From Sphaerimonospora thailandensis (GTDB lineage: Bacteria; Actinomycetota; Actinomycetes; Streptosporangiales; Streptosporangiaceae), in assembly GCF_016863115.1 (NCBI RefSeq), contig NZ_BOOG01000030.1:1-64000 (forward strand): a stretch of 64,000 bases of DNA, written 5' to 3'. Both the position numbers and the translations under genes were made by a program. Below are positions 25,534 through 33,701 of the stretch, piece by piece (the first letter of the stretch is position 1; the number at the start of each line of letters is the position of its first letter). Below the pieces are notes generated by a model, which was not told where the DNA came from, made no database searches, and saw only the letters and a list, made by a program, of their open reading frames with translations.

Positions 25534-25950
25534 TCACGGCACGAAGGCGCGGGCCATCTGGACGAGATCGATCCCCATGGTCAGTTTGAGCGTCACCCAC
25601 ACGATGGCGGCGGCGCAGGCGAGGGTCAGCAGGCTCGCGACGACGCGGACGAACCAGTTCTGCCGTCTGAGCCAGTCGGTGGCGGCCAGGACCGCGCGTT
25701 TGGCGAGCTCCAGCAGCCTGGAGGCCCACGGGAACTCGGTGGCCAGCACCGCCAGGCCGGCGAACACCACGAGCCAGCCGGGCCCGGGGAACGGCACCAT
25801 GATCAGACCACCCACGATCATGACGCAGCCGATCACCCCGATCACGACCCGCAGGGCGAGGTGACCTCCTCGCCGCGCCCGCACGCGGTCACGCCATCCG
25901 GGTGGCGCGGACTCCCCGGCCCCCGCCTGGCCGTCCTCGGCCACCACCAT
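25534..25950 (-). CDS. PGPGW/TIGR02611-family membrane protein
   Basis: 138 residues with the family motif FPGPGWLVVFAGLAVLATEF (about residues 53-72). Membrane segments lie before and around it, and a further helix near the C-terminus (VVASLLTLACAAAIVWVTL). The N-terminus is basic (WRDRVRARRGG). Function is unknown. Transcribed toward pta-ackA but 3' to the convergent groES-like gene. Confidence 0.82.
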   Translation of the reverse strand: MVVAEDGQAGAGESAPPGWRDRVRARRGGHLALRVVIGVIGCVMIVGGLIMVPFPGPGWLVVFAGLAVLATEFPWASRLLELAKRAVLAATDWLRRQNWFVRVVASLLTLACAAAIVWVTLKLTMGIDLVQMARAFVP

Positions 25951-25997
25951 TCAAATCACCACCATTCAGCGCCCAGGATAACCGTGCCGACCGACGA

Positions 25998-27182
25998 TCA
26001 GCGGGACCGTGACTCGACGCAGGCGACCACCTGATCGGCGATCTCCATCTCCTCGTCGGTGGGGATCACGAGCACGGCGACCTCGGCCCCCTCGGGTGAG
26101 ATCATCCGGGGGCCGGTCTCCGCCGCGGCGTTCCGCGCCGGATCGATCTCGATGCCGAGCCGGGACAGCCCGGACACCGCGAGATCCCGTGTCCTGGCGT
26201 CGTGCTCGCCCACGCCTGCGGTGAACACGAGCGCGTCCACCCGGCCGAGCACGGCGTAGTACGCCCCGATGTAGCCGCGCAGGCGGTGGCCGTACACCTC
26301 CATCGCCAGCCGGGCGTCGGGCGCGCCGGAGTCGGCGAGCTTCCACACCTCACGCAGGTCGTTGGCGCCGCACATGCCGAGCAGCCCGCTGTCCCGGTTC
26401 AGCGCGTCGTCGACGTCGGCCAGGCTCATGCCGGCCACCCGGTTCAGGTACGCCGGGAGCGCGGGGTCGACGTCGCCCGACCGGGTGCCCATGACGAGGC
26501 CCGCCAGCGGGGTGATGCCCATGGAGGTGTCCACGCTGCGCCCGCCGCGCACGGCGGTCGCGCTCGCGCCGTTGCCGAGGTGCAGCACGATCGAGTCGAC
26601 CTTGTCGTACGGCCTGCCGAGCAGCTCGGCGGCCCGCCGTGACACATAGGCGGTGGAGGTGCCGTGGAAGCCGTACCGGCGCACGCCGAGCTTCTCGGTC
26701 CACTCGCGCGGCACCGCGTAGGTGTAGGCGTGCGGCGGGAGCGTGCCGTGGAACGCGGTGTCGAAGACCGCGACGTGCGGCAGGGCGGGGAACGCGCGGC
26801 GAGCCACCCGGATGCCCTCCAGGTTGGGCAGGTTGTGCAGCGGAGCCAGCGGGGCGAGCTCCTCGATCGCCCGCTCGACCTCGTCGTCGATGAGGGTGGG
26901 CTGGACGAACCGGCTGCCGCCGTGCACCACCCGGTGGCCCACCGCTGTCACGCGGTCCAGCGACGGCCCGTGCTCGGTGAAGGCGGCGAGCACGGCACGC
27001 AGGCCCTCCTCGTGGTCGGCGAGCCGCCGCTCCACCCGGACGCCGCCGTGCGTGAGAACGCTGGTCTCCTCGCCGATCCGTTCGGCGAGACCGCGGGCGG
27101 TCTCCCGGCGTGACGCCATGTCGATCAGGCGGTATTTGATCGAGGACGAGCCGCTGTTGAGGACGAGGACCTGGTCGATCAC
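25998..27182 (-). CDS. ackA: acetate kinase
   Basis: 394 residues; acetyl phosphate + ADP to acetate + ATP (reversible), cytoplasmic. Motifs: VLNSGSSSIKYRL at the N-terminus, GHRVVHGG, AVFDTAFHGTLPPHAY, YGFHGTSTAYV, HLGNGASATA and TAGVGEHDA. The GTG start at 27182 overlaps the pta stop by 4 bases (GTGA), so the two enzymes of the Pta-AckA pathway are translationally coupled. Confidence 0.97.
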   Translation of the reverse strand: MIDQVLVLNSGSSSIKYRLIDMASRRETARGLAERIGEETSVLTHGGVRVERRLADHEEGLRAVLAAFTEHGPSLDRVTAVGHRVVHGGSRFVQPTLIDDEVERAIEELAPLAPLHNLPNLEGIRVARRAFPALPHVAVFDTAFHGTLPPHAYTYAVPREWTEKLGVRRYGFHGTSTAYVSRRAAELLGRPYDKVDSIVLHLGNGASATAVRGGRSVDTSMGITPLAGLVMGTRSGDVDPALPAYLNRVAGMSLADVDDALNRDSGLLGMCGANDLREVWKLADSGAPDARLAMEVYGHRLRGYIGAYYAVLGRVDALVFTAGVGEHDARTRDLAVSGLSRLGIEIDPARNAAAETGPRMISPEGAEVAVLVIPTDEEMEIADQVVACVESRSR

Positions 27183-29248
27183 GGCGTCTCCTCCCGACCC
27201 GGATTGTGCGCCTGCGCCTGAATGGCGGTGATCGCCACGGTGTCGACGATATCGTCCACGGTCGCACCGCGGGACAGGTCGTTGACCGGCTTGCGCAGGC
27301 CCTGCAGCACCGGCCCGATGGCCACCGCGCCGGCGCTGCGCTGCACGGCCTTGTAGAGGTTGTTGCCGGTGTTCAGGTCGGGCACCACGAACACGGTCGC
27401 CCGCCCGGCGACCGGGCTGCCCGGCATCTTCGCCTCGGCCACGCTCGGCTCGGCCGCCGCGTCGTACTGGATCGGCCCCGCCACCGGCAGGTCCGGCCGC
27501 AGCTCGCGGATCAGCGCGGTGGCCCGGCGCACCTTGTCGACCTCCGGGCCCGTCCCGGACTCGCCCGTGGAGTACGACAGCATGGCGACGCGGGGTTCGA
27601 CGCCGAACCTGGCGGCGGTCTCCGCCGAGGAGATCCCGATGTCGGCCAGCTGCTCGGCCGTGGGATCGGGGACGACCGCGCAGTCGCCGTACACGAGGAC
27701 CCGGTCGGCCAGGCACATGAAGAAGACGCTGGACACGATCCCCACACCGGGCGTCGTCTTGATGATCTCGAACGACGGGCGGATGGTGTGGGCCGTCGTG
27801 TGGGCGGCGCCCGAGACCATGCCGTCGGCCAGCCCGAGATGGACCATCAGCGTGCCGAAGTAGGACACGTCGGTGACGGCGTCGCGGGCCTGCGCGAGCG
27901 ACATGCCCTTGTGCGCCCGCAGCCGGGCGTACTCCTCGGCGAACTGTTCGCGCAGCTCCTCGTCGAACGGGCTGACCACGTGCGCGTCGTCGACGGCCAG
28001 GCCCATCTGGGCGGCCGCGGCCCGGATCTCCCGCTCGTCGCCGAGCAGGGTCAGCTCGGCCACGCCGCGCCGCAGCAGGCTGTCGGCCGCGCGGAGGATG
28101 CGCGGCTCGGCGCCCTCGGGCAGCACGATGTGGCGGCGCTGGGCCCTGGCCCGCTCCAGCAGGTCGTACTCGAACATCAGCGGCGTCACCGCGGCGGCCT
28201 TGGTGATCCGCAGGCTGCGCAGCAGCGCGGCGGTGTCGACGTGGTCGGCGAACAGCCCAAGCGCGGTGTCGATCTTGCCCTTGGCGTCGGGGGTGAACAT
28301 GCCCTCGGCCTCCGACAGCGCCTTGGCCGTCTCGAACGTGCCGCCCTCAGTGGCGATCACGGGCAGCCGGATGTCCATGCCGTCGAACAGCCGGGTCACC
28401 GGCTCGGGCAGCTCCAGCCCGCCGTTCAGGATGATCGCGGACAGGGCGGGGAACGTCGGCGCCCGGTGCGCGGCCATCAGTCCGGGCACCAGCGCGGCCG
28501 CGCGGTCGGCCGGGACGATGACGGCGACGCCGTCGGAGAGCCGGTCGAGGATGTTCGGCAGCGACATCGCCCCGACCATGAGGGCGCCGACCTCCCGGCC
28601 GAGCTGCTGCTCGTCCCCCATGAATAGTTCGCCGTCGCAGGCGGCGGCCAGGTCGCTCACCGTGGGCGCCGACAACCGCGGCTCCTCCGGCAGGACGTAC
28701 GCGCTGACGCGGGCGGCGACCTCGTCCACCAGGTCGGGCGTGACCCGGGTGACGACGGTGGCCAGCTCGGTCGCGTGCCGCTCGGCGAGCTCCTTCCTGG
28801 ACATCTCGACCGCGGCGACGATGTCGTCCGGCATCCGGTGCAGCCCGGTCACCACGTTGACCACCGGCGTGCCCAGATCGGCCGCCAGCTCGGCGTTGAA
28901 CACGAACTCGGTGGGCGCGCCGACGTCGGTGTAGTCGGTCCCGATCACGACGACGGCGCCACAGCGGCCGGCCAGCGCGCGGTAGCGGGCCAGGATCTCC
29001 CCGGTCGCCCGTTCCTCGTCGGCGTGCAGGTCCTCGTAGGTGACGCCCACGCACATCTCGTACGGCAGGCCGATGCCGAACCTCGCACGCACGGTGTTGA
29101 CCAGGCCGTCCTCCCGGCCCACCCGGACGAGGGGCCGGAACACCCCCACGGTCTCCACCTGACGGGTCAGCAGCTCGACCATGCCGAGGGCGATCGCGCC
29201 CTTGTTGCTCCTGGCGTCGCTCGCCGCGACGTACACCCCGATCGCCAT
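27179..29248 (-). CDS. pta: phosphate acetyltransferase
   Basis: 689 residues; acetyl-CoA + phosphate to acetyl phosphate + CoA. Long-form Pta: an N-terminal BioD-like P-loop-type domain (about 1-210, IGVYVAASDARSNKGAIALG), a central DRTGG domain (about 215-330), and a C-terminal catalytic PTA domain (about 365-689) with VLPEGAEPRILRAAD, GAAHTTAHTIRP, YSTGESGTGPEVDKVRRA, VVPDLNTGNNLYK. The ATG at 29248 is favoured by the family N-terminus. A GTG 9 bases upstream is possible, and no clear ribosome site exists for either. Confidence 0.96.
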   Translation of the reverse strand: MAIGVYVAASDARSNKGAIALGMVELLTRQVETVGVFRPLVRVGREDGLVNTVRARFGIGLPYEMCVGVTYEDLHADEERATGEILARYRALAGRCGAVVVIGTDYTDVGAPTEFVFNAELAADLGTPVVNVVTGLHRMPDDIVAAVEMSRKELAERHATELATVVTRVTPDLVDEVAARVSAYVLPEEPRLSAPTVSDLAAACDGELFMGDEQQLGREVGALMVGAMSLPNILDRLSDGVAVIVPADRAAALVPGLMAAHRAPTFPALSAIILNGGLELPEPVTRLFDGMDIRLPVIATEGGTFETAKALSEAEGMFTPDAKGKIDTALGLFADHVDTAALLRSLRITKAAAVTPLMFEYDLLERARAQRRHIVLPEGAEPRILRAADSLLRRGVAELTLLGDEREIRAAAAQMGLAVDDAHVVSPFDEELREQFAEEYARLRAHKGMSLAQARDAVTDVSYFGTLMVHLGLADGMVSGAAHTTAHTIRPSFEIIKTTPGVGIVSSVFFMCLADRVLVYGDCAVVPDPTAEQLADIGISSAETAARFGVEPRVAMLSYSTGESGTGPEVDKVRRATALIRELRPDLPVAGPIQYDAAAEPSVAEAKMPGSPVAGRATVFVVPDLNTGNNLYKAVQRSAGAVAIGPVLQGLRKPVNDLSRGATVDDIVDTVAITAIQAQAHNPGREETP

Positions 29249-29342
29249 AGCAGTCACTGGACAAAGCGTATTCGAAGCGACGGACCGGCCCGAGCGGGAC
29301 GGGGGTCCGGACCGGTCCTGGGTCCCGGCATCGAACGGAGTG

Positions 29343-29540
29343 CTAACGCTCCTGGGCGACCGCCTTGCTGACGGCGTTCGGACCGTCGTACTGCCGGTCC
29401 GGCAGCCTCTCCAGAGCATTGATCACAAGGTCGTCGGCGCCGTGGTCGCGGGCCGTCTGGATCAGGTCGGACTTGCCGGCCGGGTAGTCCACGCCCTTGA
29501 GGTGCTTCTGCAGTTGGATCGGGTTCGGGATGTCGGCCAT
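29343..29540 (-). CDS. DUF2795 small protein
   Basis: 65 residues, entirely a DUF2795 domain (QLQKHLKGVDYPAGKSDLI, ARDHGADDLVINALERLPDRQYDGP). GGAG lies 7 bases before the ATG. Function is unknown. The compact helical fold suggests a DNA- or protein-binding role, with no direct evidence. It lies about 95 bases upstream of pta on the same strand and might share its transcript. Confidence 0.88.
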   Translation of the reverse strand: MADIPNPIQLQKHLKGVDYPAGKSDLIQTARDHGADDLVINALERLPDRQYDGPNAVSKAVAQER

Positions 29541-29581
29541 GACCGCTCTCCGTTCATCGATTTTCCGCTGCTCCCTCCCGC

Positions 29582-30238
29582 CTACCCGTCGGCTCCCGCC
29601 TCACTCACCGCGCCGGGTAAGCGCGCGGCGGGCCGGATCATGACGGCGGGGATCGACGCCGTGGTCCCGTTGGCGACGGTGGTCGTGCCGTACACGGCCT
29701 TGCCGCAGGCGAGGTCGACGGCGAGCCGGGCGGCGCTGCCCGCCTCCCGCGTGATGTCCAGTCGCGCGGCCGCTCCCCGCCTCCTGTCGGCCTCGGGTCC
29801 GGAAAATCCCGTGTAGGCGTCCACCGGCCCGTTCGCCAGCCGGTCGTAGGCGATGACCTTGGCACGGAGGAGCTTCGCCCCCGCGACCGCCGACGCGGTG
29901 GCCTCGGGCCGTACCGCGACCAGGATGAGCACGCGTACGTCTTCGGCGAGCATCTCGGACAGTTGCCGATTCTGGATGCCCTGGTCGCCGCCGGCGTTGG
30001 CGGAGACGACCTCGCATTTCGGGCAGAGCGCGGCGACCGCCCGCGTGATGGCCGGCCGGTCATAGGTGTCGTACCGTTCCCCCCGCCCGTCAGGGAGCAG
30101 CAGACCGACCGTGAAGCCGTCACCGATTCTGCCGACCGCGCCCAGTCCGGTCCCCGAGTATGGAAGCACCGTGTCACACGCCCGGATGGTCGTCAGGAGG
30201 GCCAGGGAAGCGGCGACCACCACCAGTCGTATCTCCAC
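29582..30238 (-). pseudogene. shortened sugar-binding (XylF-like) periplasmic-type lipoprotein
   Basis: 218 residues from a GTG. It has a hydrophobic leader ending in a lipobox-like Cys (TIRAC), then the first half of a xylose/ribose-type substrate-binding protein (VGLLLPDGRGERYDTYDRPA, DVRVLILVAVRPEA, KVIAYDRLANGPVDAYTGFS). It jumps directly to a family C-terminus (REAGSAARLAVDLACGKAVY, TTVANGTTASIPAVMIRPAA). About 110-130 residues forming most of the second lobe are absent. No permease or ATPase is adjacent. Probably a non-functional in-frame deletion; a repurposed one-lobe protein is possible. Confidence 0.6.
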
Positions 30239-30625
30239 AGCAATCCCCCGATCGCACGCAGAGCCACCCGGCCATGCCGTACCCGGGCATTTAGGACATA
30301 AAGCCCAATTTGCCCTGTCGCGGGCTTGCCGCCGAACCTGTTCTGGGCGTCGATCTCCCTGCGTCGTCCCTCGCTCTCACGCCGGATCGACCTTGGGGCC
30401 GGACCGGCGTGCCCGCCTTGGTGATCGCCTGACGTGTCCGCCTCTCCCCCGGCCGGGACTCCCTGGGACAGACCAGGACACGGCCGTCCTGGAGATCTTC
30501 CAGGTCGTTGCGCTCCGAGCCGCCGCCGAGGTCCGGATGAGGGTACGGCGCGGCCCAGAAACCTTCGAATTCTCCGGGGACGCGGGTCTGCGCACCCCCC
30601 GAGTTGTGAGAGACTGCACCATTGC
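30239..30625. other. 387-base gap before the tRNA
   Basis: No coding frame with family resemblance was seen on either strand. The right end must hold the tRNA promoter, but no convincing -35/-10 pair could be picked out. No repeat or phage-like element was noticed. Confidence 0.4.
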
Positions 30626-30702
30626 GGGGCGGTAGCTCAGCCGGTCAGAGCATCGGACTCATAATCCGTGGGTCGTGGGTTCAAGTCCCACCCGCCCTAC
30701 CA
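30626..30702 (+). tRNA. tRNA with CAT anticodon, probably elongator tRNA-Met
   Basis: 77 bases including an encoded CCA. The acceptor stem is GGGGCGG/CCGCCCT, D-stem GCTC/GAGC, anticodon loop CTCATAA and T-arm GTGGG-TTCAAGT-CCCAC. The closing base pair of the anticodon stem is a T-T mismatch. CAT-anticodon tRNAs can also be tRNA-Ile2 (lysidine-modified), and sequence alone does not settle this. The genes to its right look accessory. Confidence 0.93.
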
Positions 30703-30894
30703 CGTTTGATCAGCCATACCCCGCATGACCTGCGGTTTCGCGGTCGATCATGCTTATGCGGACATACGACCGAGAGTCGCAGAAAGCAGCCGTACGCCAG
30801 TGGTCGCGGAACATACGCGGAATGCTCACGACGTCTCGCGGAACGATTCCGCCCCGTACACCGAAGGACCCCGAGATCTCTCCCGAGGTCCCAT

Positions 30895-30917
30895 CGGTTC
30901 ATTCGGTTCATTCGGTT
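30895..30917. repeat. short 9-bp tandem repeat
   Basis: The unit cggttcatt occurs twice followed by a partial third copy, in the 257-base non-coding stretch between the tRNA and the YCII gene. Nothing else is seen there. Confidence 0.6.
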
Positions 30918-30959
30918 ACAGCCTCATCTGGCACCACCTCGGCGACGGCCAAGTGCTCA

Positions 30960-31508
30960 TTACCGCCGCCCGCCGAACTCCCAATCGTGGACCTCCATCG
31001 CGGCGTACCGGTCCAGGGTCAGAACGGCGCGTGCCGCATCCGGGTCCGGCGCCCGAACCAGCAGTGCCGTACCCAGCCAGATGGCGCCGTCGTCGGACAG
31101 CAGCGGCCCGTACGCGATCAGCTCGCCCGGGTCGGACTGCGGGACAAGGTCGGCGGCCTGCCCGGAGCCGAGGCCCAGCACCAGATATCGGTTGCCGCCG
31201 TCTCGGCCGCCGGGGAAATCCCACATGGTGCGCCCCAGTGCGTTGCGCCACCGGCGCAACACGACGTCCCGGTACACACCGGCCTGATAGTTGGGCTCTT
31301 CGAAGACGAACGCACGCGCGGTAGCGAGGTCTGGTAGGTCGACGATGTGCACACTGCCGGTGGCCGTGTCGCTGCCGCGCTCGAAGGTCGGGCCACGGGC
31401 GATCATCTCCGCCGCGTACCGGTCCATGTAGGACCAGTGCTCTTCCCGCAACTCGTCGCGCAGCGCTGCGGAGCCAGGCCGATCACGGTGATAGCAGAAG
31501 AACTCCAT
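30960..31508 (-). CDS. protein with two YCII-related domains
   Basis: 182 residues from the ATG at 31508; an ATG at 31526 would add 6. The first half (MEFFCYHRDRPGSAALRDEL, EEHWSYMDRYAAEMIARGP, DLATARAFVFEEPNYQAGVY) is a YCII/YciI-type ferredoxin-fold domain with the typical His-Tyr helix. The second half (LIAYGPLLSDDGAIWLGTAL, DAARAVLTLDRYAAMEVHDW) looks like a second, degenerate copy. YCII proteins are proposed small enzymes or binding proteins of unknown chemistry. Start and role are uncertain. Confidence 0.75.
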   Translation of the reverse strand: MEFFCYHRDRPGSAALRDELREEHWSYMDRYAAEMIARGPTFERGSDTATGSVHIVDLPDLATARAFVFEEPNYQAGVYRDVVLRRWRNALGRTMWDFPGGRDGGNRYLVLGLGSGQAADLVPQSDPGELIAYGPLLSDDGAIWLGTALLVRAPDPDAARAVLTLDRYAAMEVHDWEFGGRR

Positions 31509-31700
31509 GCCGAGAGTACCTACCATGATCCGTTCTGGTCATCCAGGCCATCGGCGATCCCTCAGCCCGGAGAAGAGCTGCAAGCAGGAACGAAGGACTC
31601 CAGTGAAGCAGCGCTCGATGCGCATACCGCCGGCGCTTGCCGCCCGTCACGGGGCCGGGCAACTGACGCGAGCCAAAGCCCGATCAAGTACGGTAAGATC

Positions 31701-32453
31701 GTGTTGCCGCGCACCGAGATCGACGGGCGTCCTCCCGAGATCGACAAGCTGTTGGCCCCCGCGCTGATCAACTATGGTCACGTCACCGTCATGCAGGTCC
31801 GCGGCAGATCGGTTCGCGGCCTCGACCTGCACCTGTCCCGCCTGGACGCCGCCAACAGGGAACTTTTCCACGAACCTCTCGACCCCGATCGGGTCCGCGG
31901 CTACATCCGGCACATCCTCGCCGACGACGTCGACGCCACCATCCGGGTCACCGTCTTTCGCGACACCACCGTCTCCGTCATGGTCACCGCCCGGCCACCC
32001 GCCGATGCCGCGACCAGGCCTCAAGGCCTCAAATCCGTCGTTTACCAGCGCCCCGTCCCGCACATCAAGCACACCGGGACGTTCGGCCAGCTCCACTACG
32101 GTCACCTCGCGGTCGACGACGGTTTCGACGACGCCCTGCTCCTCACCACGTTCGACCACGTCGCCGAGGCGGGCATCGCCAACATCCTCTGTCACGACGG
32201 CACCGCCTTCGTCTGGCCGGACGCGCCCGCCCTCCCCGGCATCACCATGCGACTCCTCGACCGGGCCGGCCTGTCCGCCCGACAGCGCACAATCCGCCGC
32301 ACCGACCTGCCCTCCTTCGCCGCGGTCTTCGTCACCAATTCCCGTGGGATCTCCCCCGTAGGCCGCGTCGACGACATCGAAATCCCCGTCGACCCCGAAA
32401 TCACCCGCCAGGTGCTGACCCTGTACGACTCAGTCCCCTGGGATCCGATCTGA
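31701..32453 (+). CDS. class IV PLP aminotransferase family protein
   Basis: 250 residues from a GTG at 31701 (VLPRTEIDGRPPEIDKLLAP). Fold-type IV features: LINYGHVTVMQVRGRSVRGL, HLSRLDAANRELF, KHTGTFGQLHYGHLAVDDGF near the usual catalytic-lysine position, and EAGIANILCHDG. These correspond to branched-chain aminotransferase/aminodeoxychorismate lyase relatives. The upstream frame stays open to 31347 but has no family resemblance, so the later start is preferred. The substrate is unknown, and neighbours give no pathway. Confidence 0.82.
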   Translation: MLPRTEIDGRPPEIDKLLAPALINYGHVTVMQVRGRSVRGLDLHLSRLDAANRELFHEPLDPDRVRGYIRHILADDVDATIRVTVFRDTTVSVMVTARPPADAATRPQGLKSVVYQRPVPHIKHTGTFGQLHYGHLAVDDGFDDALLLTTFDHVAEAGIANILCHDGTAFVWPDAPALPGITMRLLDRAGLSARQRTIRRTDLPSFAAVFVTNSRGISPVGRVDDIEIPVDPEITRQVLTLYDSVPWDPI

Positions 32454-32559
32454 GACAACACCCGCACACGCTTGATCAGCAAGCTCCCACCTGGTGACCC
32501 GGGATGATCCAACGTGACGAGCGTGGAACGTCTCAGTTGTCGACCTCGATGAGGATTGG

Positions 32560-33078
32560 ATGATGCTGGAGCTTCCCCAGGACCTGCCGATCGTGGAACG
32601 CCGCGCCGTCCGGCTCGTCGTGCGTGACAGTGCGAATGACATCCTGCTCTTCCACACCCGCGACTGTACGGCGCCGGAACTGGGCACCTGGTGGGAGCTC
32701 CCGGGCGGGGGCATCGATGAGGGTGAGACCTATCTCGACACCGCCATCAGAGAGTTGCGCGAGGAGACCGGCATCGTCGCCCACCCCGGCCAGATAGGCC
32801 GCCCGACGTGGCGTCGCAGGGCGACCTACCGCCACAGGAACATCCGCCGCCTACAGAACGAGGTCGTGGTCGAGGTGCGGCTGAGCGTTCCTGGCCCGCC
32901 CATCGACGAGTCCGGACGGCTCGACTACGAGAAGGAGGACTACTTCGACTTCCGCTGGTGGCCCATCGCCGAGGTCCTGGGCACTCGGGAGCAGTTCTAT
33001 CCCCGCAGTCTGCCGGCGCTGTTGACCGCCTTCCTGGCAGGCGAGGAGATCGACGAACCGTTCGAGTTCTGGTCGTAA
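32560..33078 (+). CDS. NUDIX hydrolase
   Basis: 172 residues; GAGGA just before tandem ATGs at 32560/32563. The Nudix box GGGIDEGETYLDTAIRELREETGI (written in two parts here: GGGIDEGETYLD and TAIRELREETGI) is complete, giving the metal-binding Glu residues. The C-terminal Trp-rich end (YFDFRWWPIAEVL) is typical of actinobacterial members acting on nucleotide sugars or modified nucleotides. No neighbour identifies the substrate. Confidence 0.92.
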   Translation: MMLELPQDLPIVERRAVRLVVRDSANDILLFHTRDCTAPELGTWWELPGGGIDEGETYLDTAIRELREETGIVAHPGQIGRPTWRRRATYRHRNIRRLQNEVVVEVRLSVPGPPIDESGRLDYEKEDYFDFRWWPIAEVLGTREQFYPRSLPALLTAFLAGEEIDEPFEFWS

Positions 33079-33295
33079 CCCGTCAAGAGGGAAAGATCCG
33101 TCGTTCGACATCAGGCAATCTCCGTACGGCGCCGGGGTCCAGGCCATCTCTCACCTTGGACCGCCGTGACTTTCGTTTCGTACGCCCCCTGACACAGCCC
33201 CTCGGCTGTCACAGCGGCCTGCCGGCACCGACGTTTTGTCGTTCGCCGCTGCTACAGATTGCGCCATAGCCTGACGTTGGACGACGGGATTTTCG

Positions 33296-33700
33296 ATGGC
33301 ATCAGTGACGTTTCGCGATGAGACCGCGACCGGCCGGGCGCTGGAGGAGTTCTCCCTGCCCGACCTGCCCGAGCGGATCTCGGCCCGGGAGCTGGTACGG
33401 CTGCGCGTACGCGAGGAGGTGGCCCGCTACAACGCCTCCCCTTCCCATTCCCACCACTTCCGCGGACTGGTCCAACCGACCGACGCCGAGGCCGAGGCCG
33501 AGCTGAACGGCTACCGGATGCGAACCGCGCGCAGGCTGGACTGGGAGAGGCAGGCCGACGCCGCCGAGGCCGCGTTCGCCCGCAACGGCTTCCTGCTGCT
33601 GGTGGGCGACCGGCAGATCGAGGACCTGGACACCGAGATCGACTTGATCGCCGACCCCGTCATCTCCTTCGTCAAGTTGATCCCGCTGGTCGGAGGCTGA
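33296..33700 (+). CDS. small conserved-looking protein upstream of the DUF4132 gene
   Basis: 134 residues, not recognised. It is rich in charged helices (SLPDLPERISARELVRLRVR, DAEAEAELNGYRMRTARRLD, WERQADAAEAAFARNGFLLL) and ends hydrophobic (VISFVKLIPLVGG). Its central part resembles a segment I associate with proteins encoded next to DUF4132 genes. The following gene starts two bases after its stop with GGAGG overlapping its last codons, so they are coupled and probably form a complex. Confidence 0.7.
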   Translation: MASVTFRDETATGRALEEFSLPDLPERISARELVRLRVREEVARYNASPSHSHHFRGLVQPTDAEAEAELNGYRMRTARRLDWERQADAAEAAFARNGFLLLVGDRQIEDLDTEIDLIADPVISFVKLIPLVGG

Positions 33701-33701
33701 G

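Noticed and set aside
25998-27716. Extended start for acetate kinase inside pta
   Set aside because: The extra 178 codons overlap pta out of frame, and AckA homology begins exactly at the GTG at 27182.
30626-30702. Attachment-site duplication of the tRNA 3' end
   Set aside because: No second copy of the T-arm/acceptor sequence was seen to the right within the window, and no integrase gene is present.
31347-31700. Upstream extension of the class IV aminotransferase
   Set aside because: The extra 118 codons overlap the YCII gene on the other strand and show no family resemblance.
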